From the NCBI RefSeq assembly GCF_000262755.1, contig NZ_AFEU01000002.1, forward strand, positions 682,001-746,000: 64,000 bases of DNA, given 5' to 3'. The notes under the pieces are model-generated. The model ran no database searches. It saw only the letters and a program-made list of their open reading frames with translations, and had not been told where the DNA came from. The translations under genes were made by a program, and so were the position numbers. The DNA comes from Bacillus methanolicus PB1 (GTDB lineage: Bacteria; Bacillota; Bacilli; Bacillales; Cytobacillaceae). Positions 32,696 through 41,056 of this stretch are shown one piece after another; positions within the stretch are counted from its first letter, which is position 1, and every line of letters starts with the position of its first letter.

Positions 32696-34540
32696 CTATG
32701 TCAAAACTTTTTCTTCTTTGACGAGATAGTGCTGTTCGATTAATTCAATAAATGGTTCAACGAATTCTGGATCAAATTGTTTCCCTGAGCATGCTCTTAA
32801 TTCTTGGATGGCTTCTTCGAAGGTTTTTGTTTTTTGGTAAGGTCTTTCAGTTGTCATCGCGTCGAACGAATCAATGATGCATAAAAGCCGGGCTAATTTT
32901 GGAATGTTATCTCCTTTTAATCCATATGGATAGCCTTTCCCGTCGTAACGTTCATGATGGAGCTCAACCAATGGGATAAGTTCCTCTAATTGTTTGTTCG
33001 CTGAAATGATTTCTTTTCCCCAAATTACATGCTTTTTCGTTATTTCCCATTCATGCGGATCAAGCTTTCCTTTTTTATTTAAAATATCCCGAGGAATTTC
33101 CAGCTTTCCAATATCGTGGACTAATGCCCCTAAAGTAAAGATTTTTCTTTCATGATCACTTAGATTGAGTTTTCTCGAAAAATCGACTGCATATTGGAAC
33201 ACTCGTTTACTATGACGATAAGTGTAAATATCTTTTGAAAGGAATATTTTTAATTGCTGTTCCGCTTCCTCCAGCTCTTTTTCAATTGACAAACACTCTT
33301 CAACCGAATACTCGGACTGTTCATTATACATATATACAATATTTTTTCCTTGAGCTTTTGAAAAGTACATCGCTTGATCCGCTTTGCTCAGCAGTTCCGA
33401 TGTGTTATAGGTCCCTTGTTGATATTCAACTATCCCTGCAGAAAACGACAAACAGCCGTAAGGAAGTGCTTCCACTCCTTCTACATAGGTATCATTTGCT
33501 TTTTTCCTTAACCTGTCCATAAAGGATAAAGCCTCTTTACTGTTCGTATTTGGCATCAAAATAGTAAACTCTTCGCCTCCATAGCGGGCAGCGATGTAAT
33601 TCTTTGCTTGCACCTCAGTTTCTAAAAGAGTGCCAAACTCCTTAATCAAATGATCACCTTGAATATGGCCGTAAAAGTCGTTGTATTTTTTAAAATCATC
33701 CAGATCAAGCAAGGCTATACTTAAAGGCTGTCCGGTTTCCCTCGCAGCTGAAACTTCTTTTTCCAATATCTCTTTGAAATATCCATGATTATATAATCCG
33801 GTAAGATAATCCTTATTAGCTTTAGTTGATATGGCTTGATACTGTTCAAAGTGTTGGATGAACGCAATCGATAATAACATCGCAATGCCATCAAATAGGA
33901 AGAGGCCGAATATTCCTACTTCATTCATTAATATCCCTAGAACAAGTGAAAGTAAAAATATGTTAAAATAGCTAATTAAAAAGGTTCTATCTTTTATAAA
34001 TCTCTTTAAGACTTTGATTGAGTTCTCAGTTTCGGATAGCAAGAAATAAATACTAATGAGAGAAGTATTTAAGATAAAATACACGCTTAGTGACAGTATG
34101 TATGGAAATAAATTCTTTGTGTTAATATATCCTACTTCTCCGCCGCATAGTATAAAAACATAGTAAGACAATATGATCATTAAGCTGTAAATTGAAAAAT
34201 TAAATATATGTTTCCACCAAGTAATCTTCCATTGTGATGCGGCTAAGATGATCGCATGAAAAAATAACACATCCAATGTAAGGTCCAACCCAAATAAAAA
34301 GATGCTTGCCAAGTAAATGGCAGAATCCATTGAAAGGGAGTTACCTTCAGGTGGAATGAGGATTAAATAATGACTTAGGAGCACAACAGATCCAATTAGA
34401 GCAAAAGAGACCACCGTTTGAGGTGAAGCGTTGAATTGAAATTTGTGCAGAATAAAAAACATGGAAGTCCCTAGAATAGAAACAATCATTAAATAAATAT
34501 TAGATGATTTTTTTAATGCCTGCATTTTAAATTCACTCAC
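32696..34540 (-). CDS. Membrane GGDEF / HD-GYP cyclic-di-GMP protein
   Basis: The 614-residue protein may both make and degrade c-di-GMP. About eight N-terminal membrane helices (residues 15-230) form a sensor-like region. A GGDEF domain follows, with DYLTGLYNHGYF, LLDLDDFKKYND and the active GGEEF (AARYGGEEFTILM). The HD-GYP domain has HDIGKLEIP, HHERYDGKGYP and the usual metal-binding set. Both sites appear intact. Translation may begin at GTG 34540 or at ATG 34525; neither has a strong RBS. The preceding small membrane genes are on the same strand but are separated from it by a short T-run region. Confidence 0.9.
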   Translation of the reverse strand: MSEFKMQALKKSSNIYLMIVSILGTSMFFILHKFQFNASPQTVVSFALIGSVVLLSHYLILIPPEGNSLSMDSAIYLASIFLFGLDLTLDVLFFHAIILAASQWKITWWKHIFNFSIYSLMIILSYYVFILCGGEVGYINTKNLFPYILSLSVYFILNTSLISIYFLLSETENSIKVLKRFIKDRTFLISYFNIFLLSLVLGILMNEVGIFGLFLFDGIAMLLSIAFIQHFEQYQAISTKANKDYLTGLYNHGYFKEILEKEVSAARETGQPLSIALLDLDDFKKYNDFYGHIQGDHLIKEFGTLLETEVQAKNYIAARYGGEEFTILMPNTNSKEALSFMDRLRKKANDTYVEGVEALPYGCLSFSAGIVEYQQGTYNTSELLSKADQAMYFSKAQGKNIVYMYNEQSEYSVEECLSIEKELEEAEQQLKIFLSKDIYTYRHSKRVFQYAVDFSRKLNLSDHERKIFTLGALVHDIGKLEIPRDILNKKGKLDPHEWEITKKHVIWGKEIISANKQLEELIPLVELHHERYDGKGYPYGLKGDNIPKLARLLCIIDSFDAMTTERPYQKTKTFEEAIQELRACSGKQFDPEFVEPFIELIEQHYLVKEEKVLT

Positions 34541-34602
34541 ATTTAAAAACTATTTAGAAGGGAGAAGTTATTAAAAAAACAACTTCCCCCTTTTTTTCAT
34601 TA

Positions 34603-34695
34603 TTAGACTAGTCTGAACCCAGATGTTAGTGCAACAATTATAGAGCCAATAATGACCGCATTATATAAAATGCCAGTTAGCTTAACTCGCTTCAT
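34603..34695 (-). CDS. 30-residue membrane peptide
   Basis: ATG 34695 follows a strong GGAGGTG, and the frame runs 30 codons to TAA: a KR start, then a hydrophobic helix (VIIGSIIVALTSG). The ATG overlaps the stop of the DUF5317-type gene by four bases (ATGA), which argues for coupled translation. A single membrane span is predicted. I do not recognise it; it may be a partner of the membrane protein upstream. Confidence 0.65.
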   Translation of the reverse strand: MKRVKLTGILYNAVIIGSIIVALTSGFRLV

Positions 34696-35291
34696 CTTGG
34701 TTCACCTCCTTTTAAAAAGGCAGAGGTGGCGTCGGCAGCCTTATTTTCCTTTAAATGATCGAGCATTAAATGCTGGATGAAAAAGAATATTCCGATATTC
34801 ATAATCACATCGCCGATACTAATAATCTGGGTTCGCGGATAAGGATCTGTTAAAGGAATAATATCGCCCAAAAATCCAAGCTTAGTAGATTCTGTTAAAA
34901 TTGCATGTTTCGCGTATAATTCTTTTTTAAGTGCTTCTAAATACCCAGGTTCCAAAACAGCTGCAGCCTCTAAAGAAACAGGCATCCTTCCTCCATTTAC
35001 AGCCATTACCAGAAAATTAAGAAATACTCCGATCAAAATAAGCATAAAGCCTTTGTGATGCCGATTTATAAATAAAAAGAGCATTCCGAGAATATAGACA
35101 ATGATATAAATATAGTTGCTTGCTTGTCCGAGCCATTTAACATCATTTTGAAAAGCAAATATCAGAAATTGAATTGCAAGCAAAAGCGGAAAGACCCATC
35201 CCCACTTAATTTTTAGCTGCGACAACCCTTTTAAATTCCCTTTTCGTAAAAAGCCAACAATAAACGATAATATGATGCCATCAAATACCAT
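34692..35291 (-). CDS. DUF5317-like integral membrane protein
   Basis: The 199-residue protein has about five membrane helices and the conserved 'NGGRMPVS' segment after the fourth (about residues 105-112), followed by a soluble stretch and a last helix (IISIGDVIMNIGIFFFIQHLML). This matches the DUF5317 family, often near signalling genes in Firmicutes; function unknown. Start ATG 35291 follows AGGCGG; a TTG further upstream is in frame. The C-terminal polar tail overlaps a tiny membrane peptide gene. From 35292 to 35654 the AT-rich DNA shows no gene or clear signal beyond the next RBS. Confidence 0.75.
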   Translation of the reverse strand: MVFDGIILSFIVGFLRKGNLKGLSQLKIKWGWVFPLLLAIQFLIFAFQNDVKWLGQASNYIYIIVYILGMLFLFINRHHKGFMLILIGVFLNFLVMAVNGGRMPVSLEAAAVLEPGYLEALKKELYAKHAILTESTKLGFLGDIIPLTDPYPRTQIISIGDVIMNIGIFFFIQHLMLDHLKENKAADATSAFLKGGEPR

Positions 35292-35654
35292 TTTTAATAA
35301 CCGCCTGTGCAAGAAATTTTTTTAGAAAATACAAAATATAAGTATAAATTGGCTAAACAGGCAAATATTTCTACAATAATGATAAATAAACACTATCGCA
35401 ATTTCAATGATTTTTCAACAAAATTATCTATAAATTTACAAAAAATATAATAAAAATTTAAGAAATAAAAGTGGCACCGTTTCAAAATGATTATACTACG
35501 GAGAAATGACTTACTTTTTTCTAAGATCGGGAGAGTTGATTAATCGAAAAATACATCGTTTGAGTTTTATGACTTGGGAATTATAGCATTGTTATAATAA
35601 AATAATGATATATTGATTCTTTTGTTTTTATTTTTAGAAAGGAAAGTGAACCTA

Positions 35655-36968
35655 TTGAAAATCATTGCGGTAGTGGGCACAGGCTACGTCGGTTTAGTAA
35701 CAGGGGTTTGTCTGGCTGATATCGGTCATCGTGTTACGTGCGTAGATATTGATGAGCGGAAAGTAGAAACAATGAAGCAAGGGGTTTCGCCAATATATGA
35801 GCCGGGTTTAGATGATTTAATGAAGAAAAATATTGAAAATGGCAGGCTCGCATTTACGACGAGTCATCAAGAAGCGTTTGCCGATGCGGAGGTAATCTAC
35901 ATAGCGGTCGGTACACCGCAACAAGAAGATGGTTCTGCTAATTTACAGTTTATTGAACAAGCCGCCAAAGATATAGCGGAAAATATTATGCGTGATGGCG
36001 TTGTTGTTGTGACGAAGAGTACGGTTCCGGTTGGTACGAATGATAAAGTGAAACGTTGGATTCTGGAGCATTTGCAGCATGACGTGCAGTTTGATGTTGT
36101 TTCGAATCCGGAATTTTTACGAGAAGGCTCGGCAATTTATGATACGTTTCACGGCGATCGGATTGTTATCGGAGCCGAAAATGATCGAGCTGCTAATATT
36201 GTTGAAGAACTGAACAAGCCGTTTGGAATCCCGATTTTCAAAACGGATATACGTAGTGCTGAAATGATTAAATACGCTTCCAACGCTTTTTTGGCGACAA
36301 AGATTAGTTTTATTAACGAAATTGCGAATATTAGTGAAAAGCTGGGTGCAAATATTGAAGATGTCGCTTACGGTATGGGTTTAGATTCGCGAATAGGTTC
36401 ACAATTTTTAAGAGCCGGCATCGGCTATGGAGGCTCTTGTTTTCCGAAAGATACGAAGGCGCTTGTGCAAATTGCCGGAGATGTTGAGCATAAGTTTGAT
36501 TTGTTGGAAGCGGTTATTAACGTGAATAATAAACAGCAAGCGAGGTTAGTAGAACTTGCGCTTAATCGTTTTACTAGTTTGCGAGGAAAGAAAGCGGCGA
36601 TGCTCGGGTTGGCATTTAAGCCGAATACCGATGATATGCGCGAGGCAGCTTCCATTGTCATGGCTGAACAGCTTATTAAAGAAGGAGCAACGGTTGTTGC
36701 TTATGACCCAATTGCAATTGAAAATGCAAAGAAATTCATTGGTGATAAAATTATATACGTTGAAACGATTGAATCGGCCCTGGAACAAGCCGACGTTGCT
36801 TTTATTGTTACGGAATGGGATCAAATTAAAAAATTGCCGCTTGATACATATGCAAAGCTAATGAAAGAACCGATCGTCTTCGATGGACGAAATTGCTACG
36901 ATTTAGAAGAAGTAAAAAAACATTCTATCGAATATTACTCTATCGGCCGGCCTGGCATAAAGAATTAA
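35655..36968 (+). CDS. ugd: UDP-glucose 6-dehydrogenase
   Basis: Oxidises UDP-glucose to UDP-glucuronate with two NAD+, for acidic polymers of the envelope. The ~437-residue protein has the Rossmann start AVVGTGYVGLVTGVCLADIG, STVPVGT, VSNPEFLREGSA, and the active-site Cys262 in GYGGSCFPKDTKAL, then the C-terminal UDP-binding domain ending VEYYSIGRP-like. Start is taken at TTG 35655, spaced from GAAAGGAAA; GTG 35646 is an alternative. It is comparable to B. subtilis TuaD/YwqF. No teichuronic acid operon follows; a REPIN palindrome makes the terminator. Confidence 0.92.
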   Translation: MKIIAVVGTGYVGLVTGVCLADIGHRVTCVDIDERKVETMKQGVSPIYEPGLDDLMKKNIENGRLAFTTSHQEAFADAEVIYIAVGTPQQEDGSANLQFIEQAAKDIAENIMRDGVVVVTKSTVPVGTNDKVKRWILEHLQHDVQFDVVSNPEFLREGSAIYDTFHGDRIVIGAENDRAANIVEELNKPFGIPIFKTDIRSAEMIKYASNAFLATKISFINEIANISEKLGANIEDVAYGMGLDSRIGSQFLRAGIGYGGSCFPKDTKALVQIAGDVEHKFDLLEAVINVNNKQQARLVELALNRFTSLRGKKAAMLGLAFKPNTDDMREAASIVMAEQLIKEGATVVAYDPIAIENAKKFIGDKIIYVETIESALEQADVAFIVTEWDQIKKLPLDTYAKLMKEPIVFDGRNCYDLEEVKKHSIEYYSIGRPGIKN

Positions 36969-37020
36969 AAAAAGGGGGGTCTGGCCCCTACTTTAGTAGG
37001 GGCCAGACCCCCCTTTTTTT
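36967..37020. repeat. REPIN palindrome a (also terminator of ugd)
   Basis: This 54-nt perfect palindrome has arms beginning in seven A and six G, then GTCTGGCCCCTACT, around a TT centre. The core is two REP hairpins (GGGGYCWGRCCCC) head to head, each preceded by GTAG. The A/T-run ends make it a perfect bidirectional terminator. Confidence 0.9.
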
Positions 37021-37094
37021 CGCCATTTTTCTGGCATTAATTTCAATATTCGATATATAATAAAGCTATTGAAAATAGTTTGGAGGAGCGGATT

Positions 37095-37757
37095 ATGATT
37101 TATCGCATGAGGCTTTTTAGAGGAATCCTCGAACCAAATACCTATTTATATCAAATGGAAAAGGCAGAAGTGATCAGGGGATTATGGGTCAGGCTTCTGT
37201 TATTAATTCTTGCCAGCGGCCTCGTTTTTTTTATTGGCGGCTATTATGGAATTGGATCTGAAATTCTATCAAAATATATAACAGAATTTAGCAGGAGTGA
37301 ATTTGAAACTTATAAATTATTTGTCATAATTGGGCAATTTATTTGGGGGATTTTTTATGCGGCGGCCGTTCTTTTTCTTCCGGCTTTAATTTTTTGGGCT
37401 CTATTTGAAACGGAATTTCGAAAATTGCTTGTAATGCAGGCTTTTGTACTATTTTTTTTAATAGCTGAAAAAGCAATACTTACTCCTATTCAAGTAACTC
37501 TTGGAATCGGCGCGGAATCTTCTCCACTGTCTCTTGGTGTAATAACCCAATACATAACAGATCATGGCTGGCTGGCACATTTCTCCGGTGCGATTTCAAT
37601 TTTTTCTGTATTAGGGATCGTCATTCAATATAAAGTGTTGGAAGCCATTACTGATAAGAATCCAAAATTTCTTCTTGCAATTGTTATGCTTCTTAACTTG
37701 ATCGGCTGGGGTTTAGAAGCAACGTTATCTTATCTTGGACTTGAGAAACTTATTTAA
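37095..37757 (+). CDS. YknW-like Yip1-domain membrane protein
   Basis: The 220-residue protein has five or six membrane helices of the Yip1 type (LLLLILASGLVFFIGGYYGIG, IIGQFIWGIFYAAAVLFLPALIFWALF in pieces). In B. subtilis YknW is the Yip1-type partner of the YknXYZ exporter, which protects against the SdpC toxin. Here the next gene is a YknX-like adaptor, 14 bases downstream, supporting a shared role. Start ATG 37095 follows GGAGGAGCGGATT. No YknYZ-like ATPase or permease is present in the window. Confidence 0.75.
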   Translation: MIYRMRLFRGILEPNTYLYQMEKAEVIRGLWVRLLLLILASGLVFFIGGYYGIGSEILSKYITEFSRSEFETYKLFVIIGQFIWGIFYAAAVLFLPALIFWALFETEFRKLLVMQAFVLFFLIAEKAILTPIQVTLGIGAESSPLSLGVITQYITDHGWLAHFSGAISIFSVLGIVIQYKVLEAITDKNPKFLLAIVMLLNLIGWGLEATLSYLGLEKLI

Positions 37758-37771
37758 AGGTGGTGACTTCA

Positions 37772-38983
37772 TTGGGAAAATGGCAGCGGGGAGTTTTAAT
37801 CGCATTCTTGATTGTTTTTATAACGGGGAACTTGTTTTTAATTTTAAAAAAGGACAGCAAAATCGATCGGGCCGCTTTTTTTGAAAAGTGGAATGCTGCT
37901 AAAAAAGAAGATCTTGCACAAACAATTCATACTTCCGGTGTAATTGCGCCTCTTGAAGAACACCATTTCTATTTTGACAGCCAAACAGGGGTGTTTGATA
38001 AATTTCTTGTAAAAGAGGGAGAAACGGTGGCATCAGGTACTTCGCTATTTGAATACAGAACATTGGATATCGAGGCGGAAGCTGAAAAAATAGAAATGGA
38101 AAAGGAAAAAGTTGAAAACCAGATTCAAAGTTTAGAAGAACATATCGATCAATTGGAAGCTTATCGGGATTCATTAACATTCGACGAAGAAGAAAAATCC
38201 TCAGAAAAATCAATTCTATCCGGTATTGAAAGAGATATTTATGAAAAAGAGCTGGAAAAGAATTTACTAGAGCAAGAAGTAAATAAGTTTGAGGATCAGT
38301 TAAGTTCTTTAAATGACCAGTCGGGGAAAATCACCGTGCTTAGTGATGTGGATGGAATTGTAAAAAGAGTGAGGGAAGATTTGAAAAACCCTGTTGTGAC
38401 TGTTGTTTCTTCTGAACCTTCTGTGAAAGGGACTTTCAGTGAAGAGGAAATGAAAAAGGTGTCTTCCGGGATGAAGGTTTATGTGTCGTCCGGGTCTTTC
38501 AAGAAACGAGTCGAGGGAATTCTTCATGAAATCCGGGAAATTCCTGAAAGTGAACCGGCGGTGGAAAAAGCGAGCCGTTATCCTTATACAGTTCAGTTTG
38601 ATCCAGAAGATGCCGAAAAAACGCTGATCGGATCACATGTTGATGTAACGGTTGTAACGAAAGAAGTGAACGGAGCTGTTACGGCGCCTTCGAATGTTTT
38701 AGTGAAAGAAAAAGCCGGATCGTTTATATGGATTTTGAATGAAAGCGGAAAAATTGAGAAACGCAAAGTTTCCCCCGGCATGAAAGCAAACGGCAAAACG
38801 GAAATAAAAGACGGATTGAAAAAAGGAGAATTCGTGATCACGAATCCAAAAGCGATTCAAAAAGGAGAAGGCCCATCCTTTATCACCCCATTAAAAGCAG
38901 ATGAAATAACCAAAAAAGATCTAAAAAGATTGAAAAAAGAACAAATATGGAAACCAATCCTTAAAGGTTTTCTTTCTAGGTAA
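37772..38983 (+). CDS. YknX-like periplasmic-adaptor/membrane-fusion protein
   Basis: About 403 residues: an N-terminal membrane anchor (VLIAFLIVFITGNLFLIL), a barrel-sandwich half motif (HFYFDSQTGVFDKFLVKEGETVASG, split), a coiled coil of about 90 residues (EKIEMEKEKVENQIQ ... LLEQEVNKFEDQ), the second half motif (SDVDGIVKRV) and beta domains (ITNPKAIQKGEGPSF at the end). Adaptors of this type link an ABC exporter to the outside. The start TTG 37772 is placed by AAAGGTGGTG; GTG 37760 is also in frame. Partner ATPase/permease genes are missing nearby. It ends seven bases before a REPIN. Confidence 0.8.
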   Translation: MGKWQRGVLIAFLIVFITGNLFLILKKDSKIDRAAFFEKWNAAKKEDLAQTIHTSGVIAPLEEHHFYFDSQTGVFDKFLVKEGETVASGTSLFEYRTLDIEAEAEKIEMEKEKVENQIQSLEEHIDQLEAYRDSLTFDEEEKSSEKSILSGIERDIYEKELEKNLLEQEVNKFEDQLSSLNDQSGKITVLSDVDGIVKRVREDLKNPVVTVVSSEPSVKGTFSEEEMKKVSSGMKVYVSSGSFKKRVEGILHEIREIPESEPAVEKASRYPYTVQFDPEDAEKTLIGSHVDVTVVTKEVNGAVTAPSNVLVKEKAGSFIWILNESGKIEKRKVSPGMKANGKTEIKDGLKKGEFVITNPKAIQKGEGPSFITPLKADEITKKDLKRLKKEQIWKPILKGFLSR

Positions 38984-38989
38984 AAAGGC

Positions 38990-39025
38990 GGGGCCAGACC
39001 CCTACTTTAGTAGGGGTCTGGCCCC
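38990..39025. repeat. REPIN palindrome b
   Basis: GGGGCCAGACCCC-TACTTTAGTA-GGGGTCTGGCCCC is a perfect 36-nt inverted repeat (written here as its three parts). It sits six bases before the RBS of the M14 peptidase gene, so its hairpin would form in the leader and could affect translation. Confidence 0.9.
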
Positions 39026-39044
39026 TGATTGGGGAGGAAGGTAT

Positions 39045-40793
39045 GTGAGACAGTTAAGAAATAAGATTTTTTTTGCTTTTATTTTTTTCTTATATTTACT
39101 AGCAATTGGAGAAAAGTCGGCAAGTGCCGCTGCAATTGTTAATCCGAATCAAGTATATACATATGAAAAGATGGAACAGGATATTATTAAACTTGCAAAA
39201 GCGTACCCTGATCTTATTACATATCGCGTCATTGGAAAAAGCGAATATGGGAGAAACATATACGCTCTTTCTTTGGGGAAAGGGCAGCCGACCGTTTTTA
39301 TTAACGGGTCCCACCATGCCCGTGAGTGGTTAACAACCACTTTAAACATGTATATGATTGAACAGTATGCTGCTGCATATAAAAGCGGAAGCAAAATTAG
39401 CGGCTATGATGTCCGAAGTATTTTGAATAATACGACAATTTGGTTTGTACCTATGGTCAACCCGGACGGAGTTACTCTTCAGCAATCCGGTCTAAAAGCT
39501 TTTCCGGCAGAAGTTCATCAACAGCTTATAAAAATGAATGGCGGCAGCAAAGATTTTAAACGATGGAAGGCAAATGCAAAGGGAGTAGATTTAAACCGGC
39601 AATATGCAGCCGACTGGGCGAATATAAAATATGATGCGGGAAAACCGTATTATAAGAACTATAAAGGGGAAAAACCTCACAGTGCTGCTGAAACAAAAGC
39701 CATTCTGAACTTTGTCTCCCGAATTAATCCTGAAGCCGCAGTGGCTTATCACAGCAGCGGTCAAATTTTATATTGGTATTACAAACAAACAGGCAGTTGG
39801 TATGACCGCGATCATGCTTATGCGAAAAGGATCGGCAAAATGACCGGCTACAGTCTTGTGTATCCAGGTCCGAATCCTTCCGGTGGAGGCTTTACCGATT
39901 GGTTTATCTTGACCTACAAGAGGCCTGGCTTTACGCCAGAGATAGCCAGATTCGTAGATGAAACAAATCCCCCTGTTTCCGAATTTCCGAGAGTTTGGAA
40001 AGAAAACCAAGGGGTAGGTCTATACGTTGCGGATATTGGATCACAACTGTATCAATCCCGTATTGCACCGGTGATCCGGCAGGCTAATAAGCAAATTTCT
40101 AATGCAGTATCTAAATCGAAGGTATTGCAAATCTATTATTCTGGAAGCATTAACGATAAAAACGATATTGTTATTTCTAGTAAATTTGCGCACGCTTATC
40201 AGTTGGCCAATAAGGAAATTCAAAATGCACAAAAAAGAATTTCAGCGCTTCCGAAAAAAGATCAAGATCGTTTGGACAGACAGCTTCAAGAAGCAAACTA
40301 TTATAAAAATAAAGCAGCTGTTTTTATAGATACCGTTAATAACGGAAATAAGCTTGCAAGCATGAACGCAGCGCTTATGTCCACTTTGGAAAAAGGCATT
40401 CTTGATAAAAATACTGTCGATCAGTATCATCAATTCTCGTATCAATTGAAAAAAACAGAACAATTTATCAATCGTCTTTATGGTCCACATGTGCGAAAAT
40501 TAGCAGCTGAAAAATATGTTCTTCCGGCAAAAATAACGAAGGAAACGATTATTTATGAGATTTCAAGATTCATGCTAATGGAAGAAATCGAAGCAGAATT
40601 AAATACTAACCAGGATCTTTCGCTTATTGAACAAAAACTTGCCGAGCTGGATCGATTAGAAAAAAGATCCATTGCAATAAAACAGGCAGGTAATAAGCTT
40701 TACTCCGGAAAGTATCGAAACCTTCCAGAAATTGAAAAAATCCTTCAAGATATGAAAAATAACATTCTTGAACGGGCCGGGGCTGTCTCATAA
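39045..40793 (+). CDS. Secreted M14 zinc carboxypeptidase
   Basis: The 582-residue protein has a signal peptide (FFAFIFFLYLLAIGEKSASA). The M14 domain (about 35-330) keeps the zinc ligands His91 and Glu94 (HHAREW), His in VAYHSSGQ, and the catalytic Glu in FTPEIARF; DLNRQY is also seen. A helical C-terminal domain of about 240 residues follows. It probably cleaves peptides or cell-wall peptide stems outside the cell. GTG 39045 is spaced seven bases from GGGGAGG. The last four codons and stop (GAVS-stop) come from a MITE-like repeat, so the original C-terminus may have been longer. Confidence 0.9.
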   Translation: MRQLRNKIFFAFIFFLYLLAIGEKSASAAAIVNPNQVYTYEKMEQDIIKLAKAYPDLITYRVIGKSEYGRNIYALSLGKGQPTVFINGSHHAREWLTTTLNMYMIEQYAAAYKSGSKISGYDVRSILNNTTIWFVPMVNPDGVTLQQSGLKAFPAEVHQQLIKMNGGSKDFKRWKANAKGVDLNRQYAADWANIKYDAGKPYYKNYKGEKPHSAAETKAILNFVSRINPEAAVAYHSSGQILYWYYKQTGSWYDRDHAYAKRIGKMTGYSLVYPGPNPSGGGFTDWFILTYKRPGFTPEIARFVDETNPPVSEFPRVWKENQGVGLYVADIGSQLYQSRIAPVIRQANKQISNAVSKSKVLQIYYSGSINDKNDIVISSKFAHAYQLANKEIQNAQKRISALPKKDQDRLDRQLQEANYYKNKAAVFIDTVNNGNKLASMNAALMSTLEKGILDKNTVDQYHQFSYQLKKTEQFINRLYGPHVRKLAAEKYVLPAKITKETIIYEISRFMLMEEIEAELNTNQDLSLIEQKLAELDRLEKRSIAIKQAGNKLYSGKYRNLPEIEKILQDMKNNILERAGAVS

Positions 40794-40957
40794 GGGTCTG
40801 ACCCCATGTGCATTATCAATATATAGCATATTTATCCAATATTATGACCTATATATTGTGTAATGGGGTCTGACCCTTAGACTTTTTATACGGTGTCTTA
40901 CCTAAAAGACCCATCTATCGCGGTGGCTGATATGCCATGGAGGTTTGAGACAGCCCC
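40779..40957. repeat. MITE-like element overlapping the end of the M14 gene
   Basis: Bounded by GGGGCTGTCTC and GAGACAGCCCC, with the internal AAGGGTCTGACCCC / GGGGTCTGACCCTTAG pair and the same AT-rich centre as the 31 kb copy. It has about 60 extra bases (with TATACGGTGTCTTACC) before the right end. Its left end encodes the M14 stop codon. It is flanked by GGGCC and TGGCCCCC, so it may lie inside an older REP sequence. Confidence 0.8.
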
Positions 40958-41056
40958 TGGCCCCCTCTTTTTTGTCGAATGGAAAAACTTGCTATTAACT
41001 CTTTTATATGTTTCTATAAATATAGTAGTAACAATATTCAAAAGAGGGGGAGCGAA

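Noticed and set aside
40979-41056. Earlier start of the S8 protease
   Set aside because: The extra 26 residues would precede a normal signal peptide, and the AGAGGGGGAG site fits ATG 41057.
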